A DNA stretch of 64,000 bases, taken from positions 108,947 to 172,946 of the forward strand of contig NZMG01000035.1 of the NCBI GenBank assembly GCA_002694465.1. Direction: 5' to 3'. A model generated the notes under the pieces. The model had not been told where the DNA came from. It was given only the letters and a program-made list of their open reading frames with translations, and did not search any database. Both the position numbers and the translations under genes were made by a program. This stretch comes from Flavobacteriaceae bacterium. GTDB lineage: Bacteria; Bacteroidota; Bacteroidia; Flavobacteriales; Flavobacteriaceae. Positions 1 to 8,538 of this stretch are shown piece after piece (positions within the stretch are counted from its first letter, which is position 1; the number at the start of each line of letters is the position of its first letter).

Positions 1-126
1 AATGTCGTCAAATCGATTGAATTCATCTTTGATTTCATATTTCACAAGATTTTGGTCAATAGCAACTTTTTCTTGTCCGAAAGCAAAATTTGTAATTATT
101 AGCAGTATGAAAATTCTAATTGTCAA
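1..126 (-). CDS. Partial secreted protein of unknown function (N-terminus only)
   Basis: An open frame runs from a TTG codon at 124-126 to the window edge, giving 42 residues with no stop. The first ~18 residues (TIRIFILLIITNFAFGQ) form a hydrophobic signal peptide ending in a typical FGQ cleavage region, so the product is probably exported. No in-frame ATG exists between the preceding stop and this frame, so TTG is the only reasonable start. It lies 17 nt after the stop of the lipoprotein gene on the same strand and may be cotranscribed with it. The function cannot be judged from this fragment. Confidence 0.5.
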   Translation of the reverse strand, partial: MTIRIFILLIITNFAFGQEKVAIDQNLVKYEIKDEFNRFDDI

Positions 127-143
127 TGTTTTTTTATTAGTTT

Positions 144-701
144 CTATTCAAATCTGAATTCTGGACATTTTAAGCTATTCAATATATTCAAATCTTTGTC
201 TAATTCAGTTATAAAGTATTCTCCGGCGTGACTAAACTGATATTTCCACAAATTTTCAGACACTCTGCGAATGGAGTCAAGGTCATTTCGCTCAAATTGC
301 TTTTCAATAAATTTTAAAGTAGGAATCATATATTCCGCACCCCAATATTCTTCCTTTTTTATTCTTAATTCATCATCATCATTCACATAGTAAACTTCCA
401 ATATTTTACCATCTTGCCAAAAATAAGTAAATACAGTTTGATATTTGGTTACAATGTGATGACCTCCTCTATTTTGAAAGGTTTCTACAATATAGAGATT
501 GGAATCGCTCAAATCATTTTCTTTCAAGAATTTTGGAAGAATTCGTTTTCGCAATTTCTCTTGATATTCCGTTCTTGAATACTTTTTTATTTCAGGATAT
601 TTTCTATTGAATTCTGAATTCATTTGTTTTACTATTCCTCTTTCAATTGAACAAGAAACTAAACTGAATATCAGAATTATTATGTGAATTGCTTGTTTCA
701 A
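144..701 (-). CDS. Small lipoprotein of unknown function
   Basis: 185 residues. The N-terminus is a lipoprotein signal: a charged start, a run of Ile/Leu, then SLVSC with the lipid-bearing cysteine at residue 17. The mature part is charged and rich in aromatic residues, with no domain I recognise. The start codon is TTG (699-701), only a few bases after the right arm of a palindromic boundary (706-845). The same TTG-after-palindrome arrangement is seen for three other accessory genes or near-neighbours in this window. Probably an accessory gene moved as a single-gene unit; the function is unknown. Confidence 0.65.
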   Translation of the reverse strand: MKQAIHIIILIFSLVSCSIERGIVKQMNSEFNRKYPEIKKYSRTEYQEKLRKRILPKFLKENDLSDSNLYIVETFQNRGGHHIVTKYQTVFTYFWQDGKILEVYYVNDDDELRIKKEEYWGAEYMIPTLKFIEKQFERNDLDSIRRVSENLWKYQFSHAGEYFITELDKDLNILNSLKCPEFRFE

Positions 702-705
702 AATG

Positions 706-845
706 TTTTACAACGGTAAAGTGTATGATTTCGTTGCGTGATTAAGTACTAAAGTTAGCAAATAATAATGGATAGAAAATTCCAGCGGAATTTTCGTAAG
801 TAAGCCTTTACTAGCAATGAATTATACACAGTGTTGTAACCAGTT
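706..845 (-). repeat. Palindromic cassette-boundary element, copy E0
   Basis: This is an imperfect palindrome between two small leftward genes. Read on the minus strand it starts with GGTTACAACACTGTGTATAA and ends near ATACACTTTACCGTTGTAA, so its outer arms are inverted relative to each other. In the middle is a perfect hairpin, GAAAATTCC (775-783) and GGAATTTTC (787-795). The layout (outer AAC...GTT arms, an inner stem, and the segment TTGCTAA...CACGCAAC) matches the elements at 25341-25476 and 27085-27221. It resembles integron attC sites in architecture, but the canonical core boxes are not exact. Confidence 0.6.
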
Positions 846-1325
846 TATTTTGTTAAATTTAATATCAGTGTTTGAGTATTCAACGATTGAAAATATTAAT
901 CCAATAGTTTCATCTTCTGAAATCATCATACCGTAGTGTAAATCATCCGTATTCTCATAGTCGTCATAAGTCGGTTCGTGATTTTTATTCTTAAACCACC
1001 AACTCATATATTTAAAAGTATTCCAGTCAGACAAACTTTGGTCGTTCTCATCTGCACCATATTCATTTACTATTAAATTTATGAGTTTTTCCAATTCAGA
1101 AGTTTCATAATCTGAAGCCCTAAATTCAAGGTGTCTTGCTTCTTTGTCAAACATTGAAATTTGGTACTGGTCAAATAATTCTAAAAATTTTGATTTCAAG
1201 TCAAACAGTAGAAAATTCCGAGTGTCATTTCGGTCAGAAATTAAGTCAGTTTTAAATACCGAATTTTCATTCAGTAAATCAACATCAATTTCTAATAATT
1301 CTTTTATAGTTCTGATTTTTCTCAA
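822..1325 (-). CDS. Acidic cytoplasmic protein of unknown function
   Basis: 167 residues, acidic, with no signal peptide or membrane segment. I recognise no family. The start is TTG (1323-1325), lying directly after a half palindrome (1329-1352). The last codons (encoding WLQHCV and the stop) fall inside the arm of boundary element E0, so the gene end and the recombination-like element overlap. This suggests that the C-terminus may have been redefined by cassette joining. Orientation and layout match the neighbouring lipoprotein gene. Confidence 0.6.
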   Translation of the reverse strand: MRKIRTIKELLEIDVDLLNENSVFKTDLISDRNDTRNFLLFDLKSKFLELFDQYQISMFDKEARHLEFRASDYETSELEKLINLIVNEYGADENDQSLSDWNTFKYMSWWFKNKNHEPTYDDYENTDDLHYGMMISEDETIGLIFSIVEYSNTDIKFNKINWLQHCV

Positions 1326-1328
1326 ATT

Positions 1329-1352
1329 GGTTACAACTCGTTATATGATAAC
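1329..1352 (-). repeat. Half of a palindromic cassette-boundary element (right arm)
   Basis: On the minus strand this reads ATCATATAACGAGTTGTAAC. It matches the right arms of the boundary family, and 15 of 16 bases agree with the arm at 24092-24107 (ATGATATAACGAGTTG). It lies immediately before the TTG start of the 167-residue gene. The left arm is not recognisable, so this looks like the edge of the cassette run at the left of the window. Confidence 0.45.
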
Positions 1353-1440
1353 TTTTATTGTCGATATACCGTAAATAATACTGGATATGAACACTTTTTA
1401 GATGCTGTTATCCCGCAACCGTATACCCAAAGATAACAAA

Positions 1441-1821
1441 TTAACTTTTTCGTAATACCTCTTTAAAGGCGTCCAGTTGGGCTTTTAAAATTTTATTTTC
1501 TTCCTTAAGGGTTTGTAGCTCCTCTTGTAGTGGGAGGGTATGGTCTGGCACGTTGTTTCCATAGGTGTTTGGCAACTGTGCGGCTACATCTGCAATAAAG
1601 TTGTATTGCAGAATCTCGCTTATTTCCCATAAAATAGCCAACTGTATGCTAGGGCGTTTTACCAAACGCTCTACGGTGGCTCTGTTGCGGTCCATTTTGC
1701 GCGCAATAGCGCTTTTGGCAATATGGTGTTTTTTGATATAGGTACGAATAAGCTTACCTATATGAGGCATGTTGGTTTCTTTGCTTTTAAACTTGGGGCC
1801 TGGTCTTAATGGATGTGCCAT
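1441..1821 (-). CDS. Small helix-turn-helix DNA-binding protein with C-terminal coiled coil
   Basis: 126 residues. Residues ~34-70 (SAIARKMDRNRATVERLVKR and onward) look like an Xre-type helix-turn-helix. Residues ~98-124 (LQEELQTLKEENKILKAQL) form a heptad coiled coil that should drive dimerisation. Translation could start at Met1 (1821) or Met18 (1770); the longer form has a basic N-terminus. Just upstream lie six 21-bp direct repeats (1864-1989), which would overlap the -33 region of any promoter for this gene (TATATTTA follows at about 1842-1849). Likely a sequence-specific regulator, possibly binding that array; target genes are unknown. Confidence 0.7.
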   Translation of the reverse strand: MAHPLRPGPKFKSKETNMPHIGKLIRTYIKKHHIAKSAIARKMDRNRATVERLVKRPSIQLAILWEISEILQYNFIADVAAQLPNTYGNNVPDHTLPLQEELQTLKEENKILKAQLDAFKEVLRKS

Positions 1822-1863
1822 ACTAAAATATTTTAAACTTAAATATACTATTTTTTTGCAACT

Positions 1864-1989
1864 CGTGTAAGTTTAAAGGTAATAGCTGTAAGTTTGAAAG
1901 TAACACGTGTAAGTTTGAAAGTAACACGTGTAAGTTTGTTGGTAACATGTGTAAGTTAAATAGTAACTTATGTTAGTTTTTAAGTAGCA
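1864..1989. repeat. Six-copy 21-bp direct repeat array (iteron-like)
   Basis: Six consecutive 21-bp units begin at 1864, 1885, 1906, 1927, 1948 and 1969. The shared core is GTAAGTTTGAAAGTAACA; units 2-4 are the best preserved and the outer units are degenerate. The junctions between units 2/3 and 3/4 create the palindrome ACACGTGT. A period of 21 bp places every unit on the same face of the helix. The array lies between the end of the DUF1801 gene and the start of the helix-turn-helix gene, so a regulatory or binding-site role is plausible. Confidence 0.8.
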
Positions 1990-1992
1990 ATT

Positions 1993-2364
1993 TTAACGTT
2001 TTGCCTTGTGCTTTATCTTTTCCACATTTTCTTCTTTCCTAAACAGCGCAATTTTAACCATTAGATCGTAAGGGATGGGTTGGTCTAAAGGAAACTGTAC
2101 TGCTCCTTTTGAGGTGTGGTAGGGCTTTAGTTCTTTTACAAATTTTTCAATACCCGAAGGGGCGGGGTAGAAGCCTATATGGTTTTTCATGGCGGCATAA
2201 TGCAGTAGGTTGCCGTGTAATACCAAGGTGGGCATTCCGTATTTTATCGTTTCGGTGGCTTCTGGCACTGCTTTTTGAAGTGCAGCGCGAATCTGTTTTA
2301 AAAGCACTTGCTTTTCCAAAGGAAAGGAAGCAATATAGTCCGTTACAGTTTCAAACTTTTGCAC
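1993..2364 (-). CDS. DUF1801 / YdhG-like protein
   Basis: 123 residues, the usual size for the DUF1801 (YdhG/Fra-like) fold. Diagnostic stretches are the N-terminal VTDYIASFP helix, the central PEATETIKYGMPTL segment and HIGFYPAPSGIEKF. The family includes Bacillus Fra, described as an iron chaperone; whether this member binds iron is not shown. The C-terminus is basic (KIKHKAKR). It is cytoplasmic, with no clear operon partner. Confidence 0.85.
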   Translation of the reverse strand: MQKFETVTDYIASFPLEKQVLLKQIRAALQKAVPEATETIKYGMPTLVLHGNLLHYAAMKNHIGFYPAPSGIEKFVKELKPYHTSKGAVQFPLDQPIPYDLMVKIALFRKEENVEKIKHKAKR

Positions 2365-2385
2365 GCTGTAAGCATTTAAATTCTA

Positions 2386-2437
2386 TTACCTAACACCCTT
2401 TACCTAGCACCCAGCACCCTTTACCTTTCACCTAACA
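2386..2437. repeat. Short low-complexity ACC repeat
   Basis: The interval carries repeated variants of ACCTAACACCCTTT and ACCTAGCACCCAGCACC between the GH31 gene and the DUF1801 gene. It is a simple direct repeat without a clear hairpin. No function is evident. Confidence 0.5.
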
Positions 2438-2438
2438 A

Positions 2439-4838
2439 CTACTTCCCAATAATATGCAACTGTGTAAAGTTTTTATCTACAGTTAGCTCTGTGTTTCCGT
2501 TTACTTTTAACTTCGATAGGGGTGTTACTTGGTTATCTACTTCAATGGTCGAAATAGTAAACGGAAGGCGTTTTAAATCCAATTTAAACTTGGAATATGG
2601 CGTGACATATTTCCCTTCTTTGTGTTGTTGGATAATAAGTTCTTTGGGTTTTCCAGTTAACTTAAACGTTCTAAAGCTATAACGCCCTTTTCGGTAATCG
2701 TAACCATCGTGTGCGTCTTCGTATAACACCGATTCCTCTTTTCCTTGTTTAAAATATACCTCTAGTTCTACTTCGTCAAATTCCTTTTCCCCCACATATT
2801 GCTGCACAGGATATTTTGGAATAATACCCCCTTCTTTTATAAACATAGGGATGCTGTCGATATCGGCATCTACCCAATGTTCTTTTCCTCCTTCTACCAA
2901 CTCATAGGTCCAGTAATTGTACCATTTTCCTTTTGGAACGTACATTCTACGCCCCCGAGCGTTAGGTTCTAAAATTGGGCATACCAAAATATGATCTCCC
3001 ATGATAAATTCGTCGGTTCGGTAATAGGTTTGAGCATCTTCTTGGTCAAACAATACCAAGGGTTTAATCATAGGCGTGCCTTCGGTAACATATTGTCTAA
3101 ACGAAGTGTAGATATAGGGTAATAATTTATACCGAAGCTCCACAAACTTTCGGGTGATATCGGTCACGTTTTCATCAAACGACCAAGGTTCTTGATCGCC
3201 GTGATCTCCCGAAGAATGCACCCTACAAAACGGATGGAAAATCCCTAGTTGAATCCAACGGATAAATAGCTCACCTGTAGGCTGTTCGGCAAATCCGCCA
3301 ATATCAGTTCCAATAAAACTCATCCCCGAAATCGCCATACGTTGTATCTGCTGATTGGCAATCCAAAGGTGTTCCCAGCTCGCTACGTTATCGCCTGTCC
3401 AGCTTGAGGTATAGCGTTGCGTACCAGAATAGGCAGCTCGCGTAATTACAAAAGGTCTTTTAGGAAACACAAATTGCTTTACGCCTTTGTAAGTGGCACG
3501 TGCCATTTGCATTCCGTAAACATTATGTGCTTTGGCGTGACTACAAGCATTGCCGTCGTAATCATGACGCACATCTAGGGGGAAGGTTTTGGTAGGTACT
3601 TCCATCACAGCAGGTTCGTTCATATCGTTCCAAATACCGTGTACACCCACATCTTCAATGAGTTCTTTGTATAAGCCGCTCCACCATTTACGCACTTTTG
3701 GGTTGGTGAAATCTGGGAAATTACATTCGCCCGGCCATACTTTTCCGCGCATTAAAGGACCGTCGGCACGTTTGCAGAAATAATCGTTTTCCAAAGCTTC
3801 CTGATATACCCAATAATCCTTGTCGATTTTAATTCCGGGGTCAATGATAGCAACGGTTTTAAAACCATCTTCTTCCAAATCGGATATCATTTTCTTGGGA
3901 TCTGGGAAGTATTCTTTATTCCAAGTAAAACAGCGCCACCCCTCCATATAATCGATATCGAGGTAAATGGCATCACACGGAATTTTTAAATCTCTAAATT
4001 TTTGCGCCACCTCTCGCACATTGCTTTCGGGGTAGTAGCTCCATTTACTTTGGTGGTAGCCTAGTGCCCATAGGGGTGGTAATTCGGGTTTTCCGGTAAG
4101 GTCGGTGTAACTGGTAACCACTTCATTCATTTCGGGACCGTAGAAGAAGTAATAATTCATTTCGCCTCCCTGCGCCCAAAAACTGGTGACATTTCTGCGT
4201 TCATGACCAAAATCGAAAAAGGTTCTAAAGGTATTATCGAAGAAGATTCCGTAGGACAATCCATTATGAAGTCCAATGTAAAACGGAATTGCTTTGTATA
4301 AAGGGTCACGGTCTTTTCCGAAGGCATATTCATCGGTCACCCAATTTTCCAATCGTTTGCCTTTTAAATTGAAATGCGTGGGTTTGTCGCCCAAACCATA
4401 ATAGCATTCCATTTTCTCCTCTTGCTTGCTCATTTTCACGATATCGCTACCGTGTTCGTAGCTGTATTCCCAGTGAAAACCAATCTCGTCTTGATTGATA
4501 AGATTCCCTTCCACATCGTAAATGGTCTTACGCATATTGGCTTTTTCAATGTGCAACACCAATTTTGCGGTGGTAATGATATAGCGGTCGGGTTGTTCAA
4601 TATATTCCAAATGATTGTACCCACGTACGGCATCGCTATCGATGGCATAACTGAAGTCTTTTGGGAAACTTCCGTAGGTGGTATATCGAAATCGTAAAAT
4701 GCTGTCCCTTACCACGGTTATTTGTAGTAAAACACCATTTTCTGAAGTGATGAGGAATTTATCTTTTTCTTTGGTAAAGTTTATTATTTGGGAGGGAAAC
4801 TGATTTCCTTTATGTTCTAATTCGGTATTTACAATCAT
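2439..4838 (-). CDS. Glycoside hydrolase family 31 alpha-glucosidase
   Basis: 799 residues, typical GH31 length, with no signal peptide, so probably cytoplasmic. It should release glucose from non-reducing alpha-linked ends of maltose, maltodextrins or isomaltose-type sugars. The family signature WNDMNEP is at residues 403-409, with nucleophile Asp405; the acid/base Asp483 is in SWTGDN. An N-terminal beta-sandwich, a central barrel and C-terminal beta domains fit GH31. A promoter-like TACCTTTA at 4892-4899 and a perfect palindrome at 4935-4948 lie upstream. It sits next to GlgB, maltokinase and GlgE, so it probably recycles alpha-glucan. Substrate preference (maltose or isomaltose) is not decidable here. 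Confidence 0.93.
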   Translation of the reverse strand: MIVNTELEHKGNQFPSQIINFTKEKDKFLITSENGVLLQITVVRDSILRFRYTTYGSFPKDFSYAIDSDAVRGYNHLEYIEQPDRYIITTAKLVLHIEKANMRKTIYDVEGNLINQDEIGFHWEYSYEHGSDIVKMSKQEEKMECYYGLGDKPTHFNLKGKRLENWVTDEYAFGKDRDPLYKAIPFYIGLHNGLSYGIFFDNTFRTFFDFGHERRNVTSFWAQGGEMNYYFFYGPEMNEVVTSYTDLTGKPELPPLWALGYHQSKWSYYPESNVREVAQKFRDLKIPCDAIYLDIDYMEGWRCFTWNKEYFPDPKKMISDLEEDGFKTVAIIDPGIKIDKDYWVYQEALENDYFCKRADGPLMRGKVWPGECNFPDFTNPKVRKWWSGLYKELIEDVGVHGIWNDMNEPAVMEVPTKTFPLDVRHDYDGNACSHAKAHNVYGMQMARATYKGVKQFVFPKRPFVITRAAYSGTQRYTSSWTGDNVASWEHLWIANQQIQRMAISGMSFIGTDIGGFAEQPTGELFIRWIQLGIFHPFCRVHSSGDHGDQEPWSFDENVTDITRKFVELRYKLLPYIYTSFRQYVTEGTPMIKPLVLFDQEDAQTYYRTDEFIMGDHILVCPILEPNARGRRMYVPKGKWYNYWTYELVEGGKEHWVDADIDSIPMFIKEGGIIPKYPVQQYVGEKEFDEVELEVYFKQGKEESVLYEDAHDGYDYRKGRYSFRTFKLTGKPKELIIQQHKEGKYVTPYSKFKLDLKRLPFTISTIEVDNQVTPLSKLKVNGNTELTVDKNFTQLHIIGK

Positions 4839-4891
4839 ACGTAATGCTTCATTTTAGCGGTCTTTACAAATGAAAAGATTTCTGAATAAAA

Positions 4892-4899
4892 TAAAGGTA
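4892..4899 (-). promoter_or_regulatory. Candidate promoter -7 element of the GH31 gene
   Basis: The minus strand reads TACCTTTA, close to the Bacteroidetes -7 consensus TAnnTTTG, about 54 nt before the ATG. The operator candidate at 4932-4950 lies just upstream of its -33 region. Confidence 0.4.
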
Positions 4900-4931
4900 T
4901 GGAAACAAATTATTTCAGAAAAGTAATCAAC

Positions 4932-4950
4932 AATCGAAATCGATTTCGTT
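4932..4950. promoter_or_regulatory. Candidate LacI-family operator upstream of the GH31 gene
   Basis: AATCGAAATCGATTTCGTT contains the perfect 14-bp palindrome CGAAATCGATTTCG (4935-4948), with the central CG typical of LacI-family sites. It matches the site at 10558-10576 at 16 of 19 positions. Both lie upstream of alpha-glucan transcription units, so a shared regulator is inferred. No LacI-type gene is in the window. Confidence 0.5.
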
Positions 4951-6874
4951 AACTATTTGCTTTGGAATTTATTCTTTTTAAAGCAATCATTCCCAAAGGC
5001 GGAAGGTTAAAAGTGGCCGATTGTTTGCGATATTGCCACTCTAATTTCTCTGAAGTATACTGTTTCTTTACGGGAAAGTTGGAACCACCGTATTTGCTTT
5101 CGTCGCTATTAAAAATAAGTTTGTAGGTTCCTTCCTTCGGAAGTCCTATACGATAGTCTTCACGGGGAACGGGAGTCATATTACAAATAATAATAACATC
5201 GTCTTTTTCTTTTTCACCTTTCCGAATGTAAGAAAGTACCGAGTTTTCGGCATCATTGTAATCAATCCATTCAAAGCCTTCATTGGTGAATTGTTTTTCG
5301 TACAAAGCAGGCTCCTTTTTGTAAAATCCATTTAAGTCTGACACCAATTGTTGTACGCCTTTGTGATAGTCGTACTGTAACAAATGCCAATCCAAGCTTT
5401 GCTGAAAATTCCATTCTTCACTTTGACCAAATTCGCCTCCCATAAAGAGTAAATTAGTCCCTGGGTGTGTGATCATATAACTGAAAAGCAATCGTAAATT
5501 GGCAAAGCGCTGCCATTCGTCTCCGGGCATACGGTACAACAACGACTTTTTTCCATATACTACTTCGTCATGACTTAACGGCAGCATAAAATTCTCCGTA
5601 AACGCATAGGTCATACTGAAGGTTAAATCGTTTTGATGATGCTTTCGATACACCGGTTCTTTTTTGAAATATTCAAGGGTGTCGTGCATCCAACCCATCA
5701 TCCATTTCATCCCAAAACCAAGACCTCCCAAAAAGGTGGGTTTGGACACCATAGGGAAGCTGGTAGATTCTTCGGCGATGGTTTGAACACCTTCAAAAGT
5801 ACCGTAGATTTCTTCGTTTAATTCTTTAAAAAATGAAATGGCATCTAGATTTTCTCTACCTCCAAATTGGTTAGGATCCCATTCGCCTTCTTCTCGAGAG
5901 TAATCTAAATACAACATGGAGGCAACGGCATCCACCCGCAATCCGTCGGCGTGGTATTGGTCAAGCCAGAATATGGCATTGCTAATTAAAAAAGCACGTA
6001 CTTCATTTCTTCCATAGTTAAAAATGAGGCTTTTCCAATCGGGGTGGTAGCCCTTTTTTCTATCGGGGTGTTCGTATAAATGAGTGCCGTCGAAAAATCC
6101 GAGTCCGTGTGCATCTTCAGGAAAATGGGAGGGAACCCAATCGAGAATAACACCAATATCGTTTTTGTGTAATTCGTCCACCAAGAGCATAAAATCTTCA
6201 GGTTTTCCAAAGCGCGATGTAGGCGCAAAGTAGCCAGTGAGTTGATAGCCCCACGAAGGATCATAGGGATATTCCATAATAGGCATAAACTCCACATGGG
6301 TAAAGTTCATTTTTTTCAGATAGGCGGTGAGTTCTTTGGCTAATTCAATATAAGTGAGGGGTCTATTTTCTTTGGCATTGTGCATCCACGAACCTAGATG
6401 TACCTCATATACCGAGAAAGGCCTATTTAGCTGATTGGTTTCCTTTCGGGATTCCATCCATTTGGCGTCTTTCCATTTGTAGTTGGTGTCCCAAACCACG
6501 GAGGCGGTATTAGGTGGGTGCTCACAACGACGGGCAAAAGGATCTGCTTTTTCGGTTTTAATATCGTTATGGTGCGAATGTATTTTATACTTGTATTTGC
6601 TGCCTTTTTCCACATTGGGAATAAATCCTTCCCAAATTCCAGAGCCGTCCCAACGCACATTCAAAGGATGTTCCCCTTCAATCCAATAGTTAAAATCTCC
6701 TATGACCGAAACTGCCTTTGCTGACGGTGCCCAAACGGCGAAATACACTCCTTTTTGTCCATCGACTTCGGTGAGATGAGCTCCTAACTTTTCGTATAGC
6801 CTGAAGTGCTTTCCTGCCTTAAAAAGATTGATATCAAATTCAGTAAAAAAACTGTGTGCGAGTACGTTGCTCAT
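4949..6874 (-). CDS. glgB: 1,4-alpha-glucan branching enzyme
   Basis: Transfers alpha-1,4 chains to alpha-1,6 branch points in glycogen (GH13 family). I start it at the ATG of MSNVLAHSFF (6874, 641 residues). A longer frame to 6961 would overlap the maltokinase gene and add residues not typical of GlgB. The N-terminal CBM48 domain (about residues 25-115: KGVYFAVWAPSAKAVSVIGDF) is followed by the catalytic barrel: nucleophile Asp315 in GLRVDA, acid/base Glu368 in IAEEST, then LSHDEVV, and a C-terminal beta domain. It is third in a leftward unit after GlgE and maltokinase, 35 nt after the latter. Confidence 0.95.
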   Translation of the reverse strand: MSNVLAHSFFTEFDINLFKAGKHFRLYEKLGAHLTEVDGQKGVYFAVWAPSAKAVSVIGDFNYWIEGEHPLNVRWDGSGIWEGFIPNVEKGSKYKYKIHSHHNDIKTEKADPFARRCEHPPNTASVVWDTNYKWKDAKWMESRKETNQLNRPFSVYEVHLGSWMHNAKENRPLTYIELAKELTAYLKKMNFTHVEFMPIMEYPYDPSWGYQLTGYFAPTSRFGKPEDFMLLVDELHKNDIGVILDWVPSHFPEDAHGLGFFDGTHLYEHPDRKKGYHPDWKSLIFNYGRNEVRAFLISNAIFWLDQYHADGLRVDAVASMLYLDYSREEGEWDPNQFGGRENLDAISFFKELNEEIYGTFEGVQTIAEESTSFPMVSKPTFLGGLGFGMKWMMGWMHDTLEYFKKEPVYRKHHQNDLTFSMTYAFTENFMLPLSHDEVVYGKKSLLYRMPGDEWQRFANLRLLFSYMITHPGTNLLFMGGEFGQSEEWNFQQSLDWHLLQYDYHKGVQQLVSDLNGFYKKEPALYEKQFTNEGFEWIDYNDAENSVLSYIRKGEKEKDDVIIICNMTPVPREDYRIGLPKEGTYKLIFNSDESKYGGSNFPVKKQYTSEKLEWQYRKQSATFNLPPLGMIALKRINSKANS

Positions 6875-6882
6875 ATATATTG

Positions 6883-6899
6883 CCCCACTTAAGGTGGGG
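6883..6899. other. Short hairpin between maltokinase and glgB
   Basis: CCCCAC and GTGGGG form a 6-bp GC-rich stem around TTAAG, located 8 nt before the chosen glgB start. No T-run follows on either strand, so it is not an intrinsic terminator. It could affect glgB translation or mRNA processing. Confidence 0.4.
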
Positions 6900-6909
6900 T
6901 AACTTTTGG

Positions 6910-8538
6910 TTAATCTAATTTCATTATAGAAGAAATTCCTTCTAATGGGATGACCGCCCAAAGCGGTCTTGCGTTCATTTCGTAGCCTAGCTCATAAACT
7001 GCTTTTTCAAGCATGGAATATTTTAACACATAAATACGTTCTTGGCTGTAGCCAATGTTAATGTTGGCATTCTGAATTTTTTCGGTATAGCTTTCTAAAA
7101 ATACACCTATAAAGTAGCGGTATAGCAGCTCTCCAGCATAGAATAAATCTTCATCACTTTGCGGATAGGTATCCCCATTATTAAATATGGTAGCATAAAT
7201 GGCATAATGAAACGAACGGAAAAGCCCTGCCACATCTTTTAAGGGCGGCTGTTTTACTTTGCGGTCCCGAATAGTACTTTCGGGTTCTCCTTCAAAATCG
7301 AGAATATAAAAATCGCCGTTTTTTACTAGAATTTGTCCTAAGTGATAATCGCCGTGAACCCTTAGTCGCTCTCCTTTTAGCTTGGTCCAATCGAAATCGA
7401 GGAATCGTTTTCTAATATCATTTTTTTGTTCCAAAAACTGCTTGGCGAGATTCAAAGTAAGACCCTCCAGTTTATGAATATTGTTTTCAACGGTATTTAG
7501 GCGATTCTGAAATTGATATAACAATCTATTTTTTAACCAGACTTCGTAGTCTCCGTTAAAGCGTTCGGGTGTAAAGGCGGTTTCTTCAAATTCTGACCCT
7601 AAAGCGATGTGCATTTCGGCTGTACGAATGCCCAATTGTCGTAAATTCTGAAAAAGACTTAACCCTCCCCAATCGATAATTTCTGGTGGAACGTCTCTAA
7701 TTTTTAATCGGGCAAACATGTCAACATCGGGGAGTTGACGAACATTAATGTGCTTATCGGAAAGCGTTTTAAAAACCTTATCCAATTTCTTCAGCATATA
7801 TTCCCAAGCATCCCCATCATTAGGAACCATCTCTTGCATAAGTGCAATAGTGGTAATGACGTTTTCGGAATCTTTAATATTGATACTTCCCAAATAGGCA
7901 GGCGTATTTTGATATCCTTTTTTATCGGACAGGAAACGTGACATTTCGTAATCTGGGTTTTTGGTAGAATAAATCCTTCTGAAAAACTTAATAACACAGG
8001 TATCATTGATCACCACCGACGTATTGCTCTGCTCCATTCCCATAAACCGAGACGATTTGTACACAGTCTCTTTAAGACGTTCCCCTTTATGGTATTGTAC
8101 CCGGGTGGTATCGATAGGTTGGGCATTTAAAATACGTTCAAAAACTAATTTTCTGAACGCTTCCAAGTTAATGGCATCTATAATATAACCATCTACTTTA
8201 TTTATGGATACCTTTAAAATACGCTCATCTTTAGCGAAATCTTCATCGGTAACAAATGCAATGGGTATGAAATAGTGCTGATAAAAGGCCTCCACAAAAT
8301 TCACTTCCAGAATAAGTCCATAGTAAACCTCTTCTTTTTGTTGAATTCTGAAATATTCGGTAAGCTCAATATATTTGAGTTTACTCGATTTACCTCCATA
8401 CCAGCGTTGCTTGGTGATATAATCTTCCAATACTTCCGAAAGGAACATTTTCATAAAGCCAGCATCGTCCATGAGTTGCTCCCAAGTGGTATTAAAACTT
8501 GAAGGCGATTTCATTTTGGAGGTATCTAGCTTTGCCAT
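6910..8538 (-). CDS. Maltokinase-like protein
   Basis: 542 residues with a phosphotransferase (aminoglycoside-kinase-like) fold. It should phosphorylate maltose to maltose-1-phosphate using ATP, giving the substrate of GlgE. The N-terminal cap holds ITKQRWYGGKS (about residues 41-51), typical of Mak/Pep2 proteins. The catalytic loop is VHGDYHLGQI with Asp397, followed by metal-binding ILDFEGEP with Asp414. It is abutted to glgE (stop and start are adjacent, 8538/8539) and lies upstream of glgB. In many bacteria this domain is fused to trehalose synthase; here it stands alone and no treS is visible. Confidence 0.88.
   Translation of the reverse strand: MAKLDTSKMKSPSSFNTTWEQLMDDAGFMKMFLSEVLEDYITKQRWYGGKSSKLKYIELTEYFRIQQKEEVYYGLILEVNFVEAFYQHYFIPIAFVTDEDFAKDERILKVSINKVDGYIIDAINLEAFRKLVFERILNAQPIDTTRVQYHKGERLKETVYKSSRFMGMEQSNTSVVINDTCVIKFFRRIYSTKNPDYEMSRFLSDKKGYQNTPAYLGSINIKDSENVITTIALMQEMVPNDGDAWEYMLKKLDKVFKTLSDKHINVRQLPDVDMFARLKIRDVPPEIIDWGGLSLFQNLRQLGIRTAEMHIALGSEFEETAFTPERFNGDYEVWLKNRLLYQFQNRLNTVENNIHKLEGLTLNLAKQFLEQKNDIRKRFLDFDWTKLKGERLRVHGDYHLGQILVKNGDFYILDFEGEPESTIRDRKVKQPPLKDVAGLFRSFHYAIYATIFNNGDTYPQSDEDLFYAGELLYRYFIGVFLESYTEKIQNANINIGYSQERIYVLKYSMLEKAVYELGYEMNARPLWAVIPLEGISSIMKLD

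Noticed and set aside
1144..1374. Rightward 76-residue frame
   Set aside because: It is the antisense shadow of the 167-residue leftward gene and has no independent support.
1864..1989. CRISPR array or plasmid origin
   Set aside because: There are no spacers, and no replication initiator gene with recognisable motifs is present; iteron-like is used only as a description.
6883..6899. Intrinsic terminator between maltokinase and glgB
   Set aside because: The hairpin has no T-run on either strand.
6875..6961. Longer glgB start giving 29 extra residues
   Set aside because: It would overlap the maltokinase gene and add residues unlike the GlgB N-terminus; MSNVLAHSFF matches the family start.
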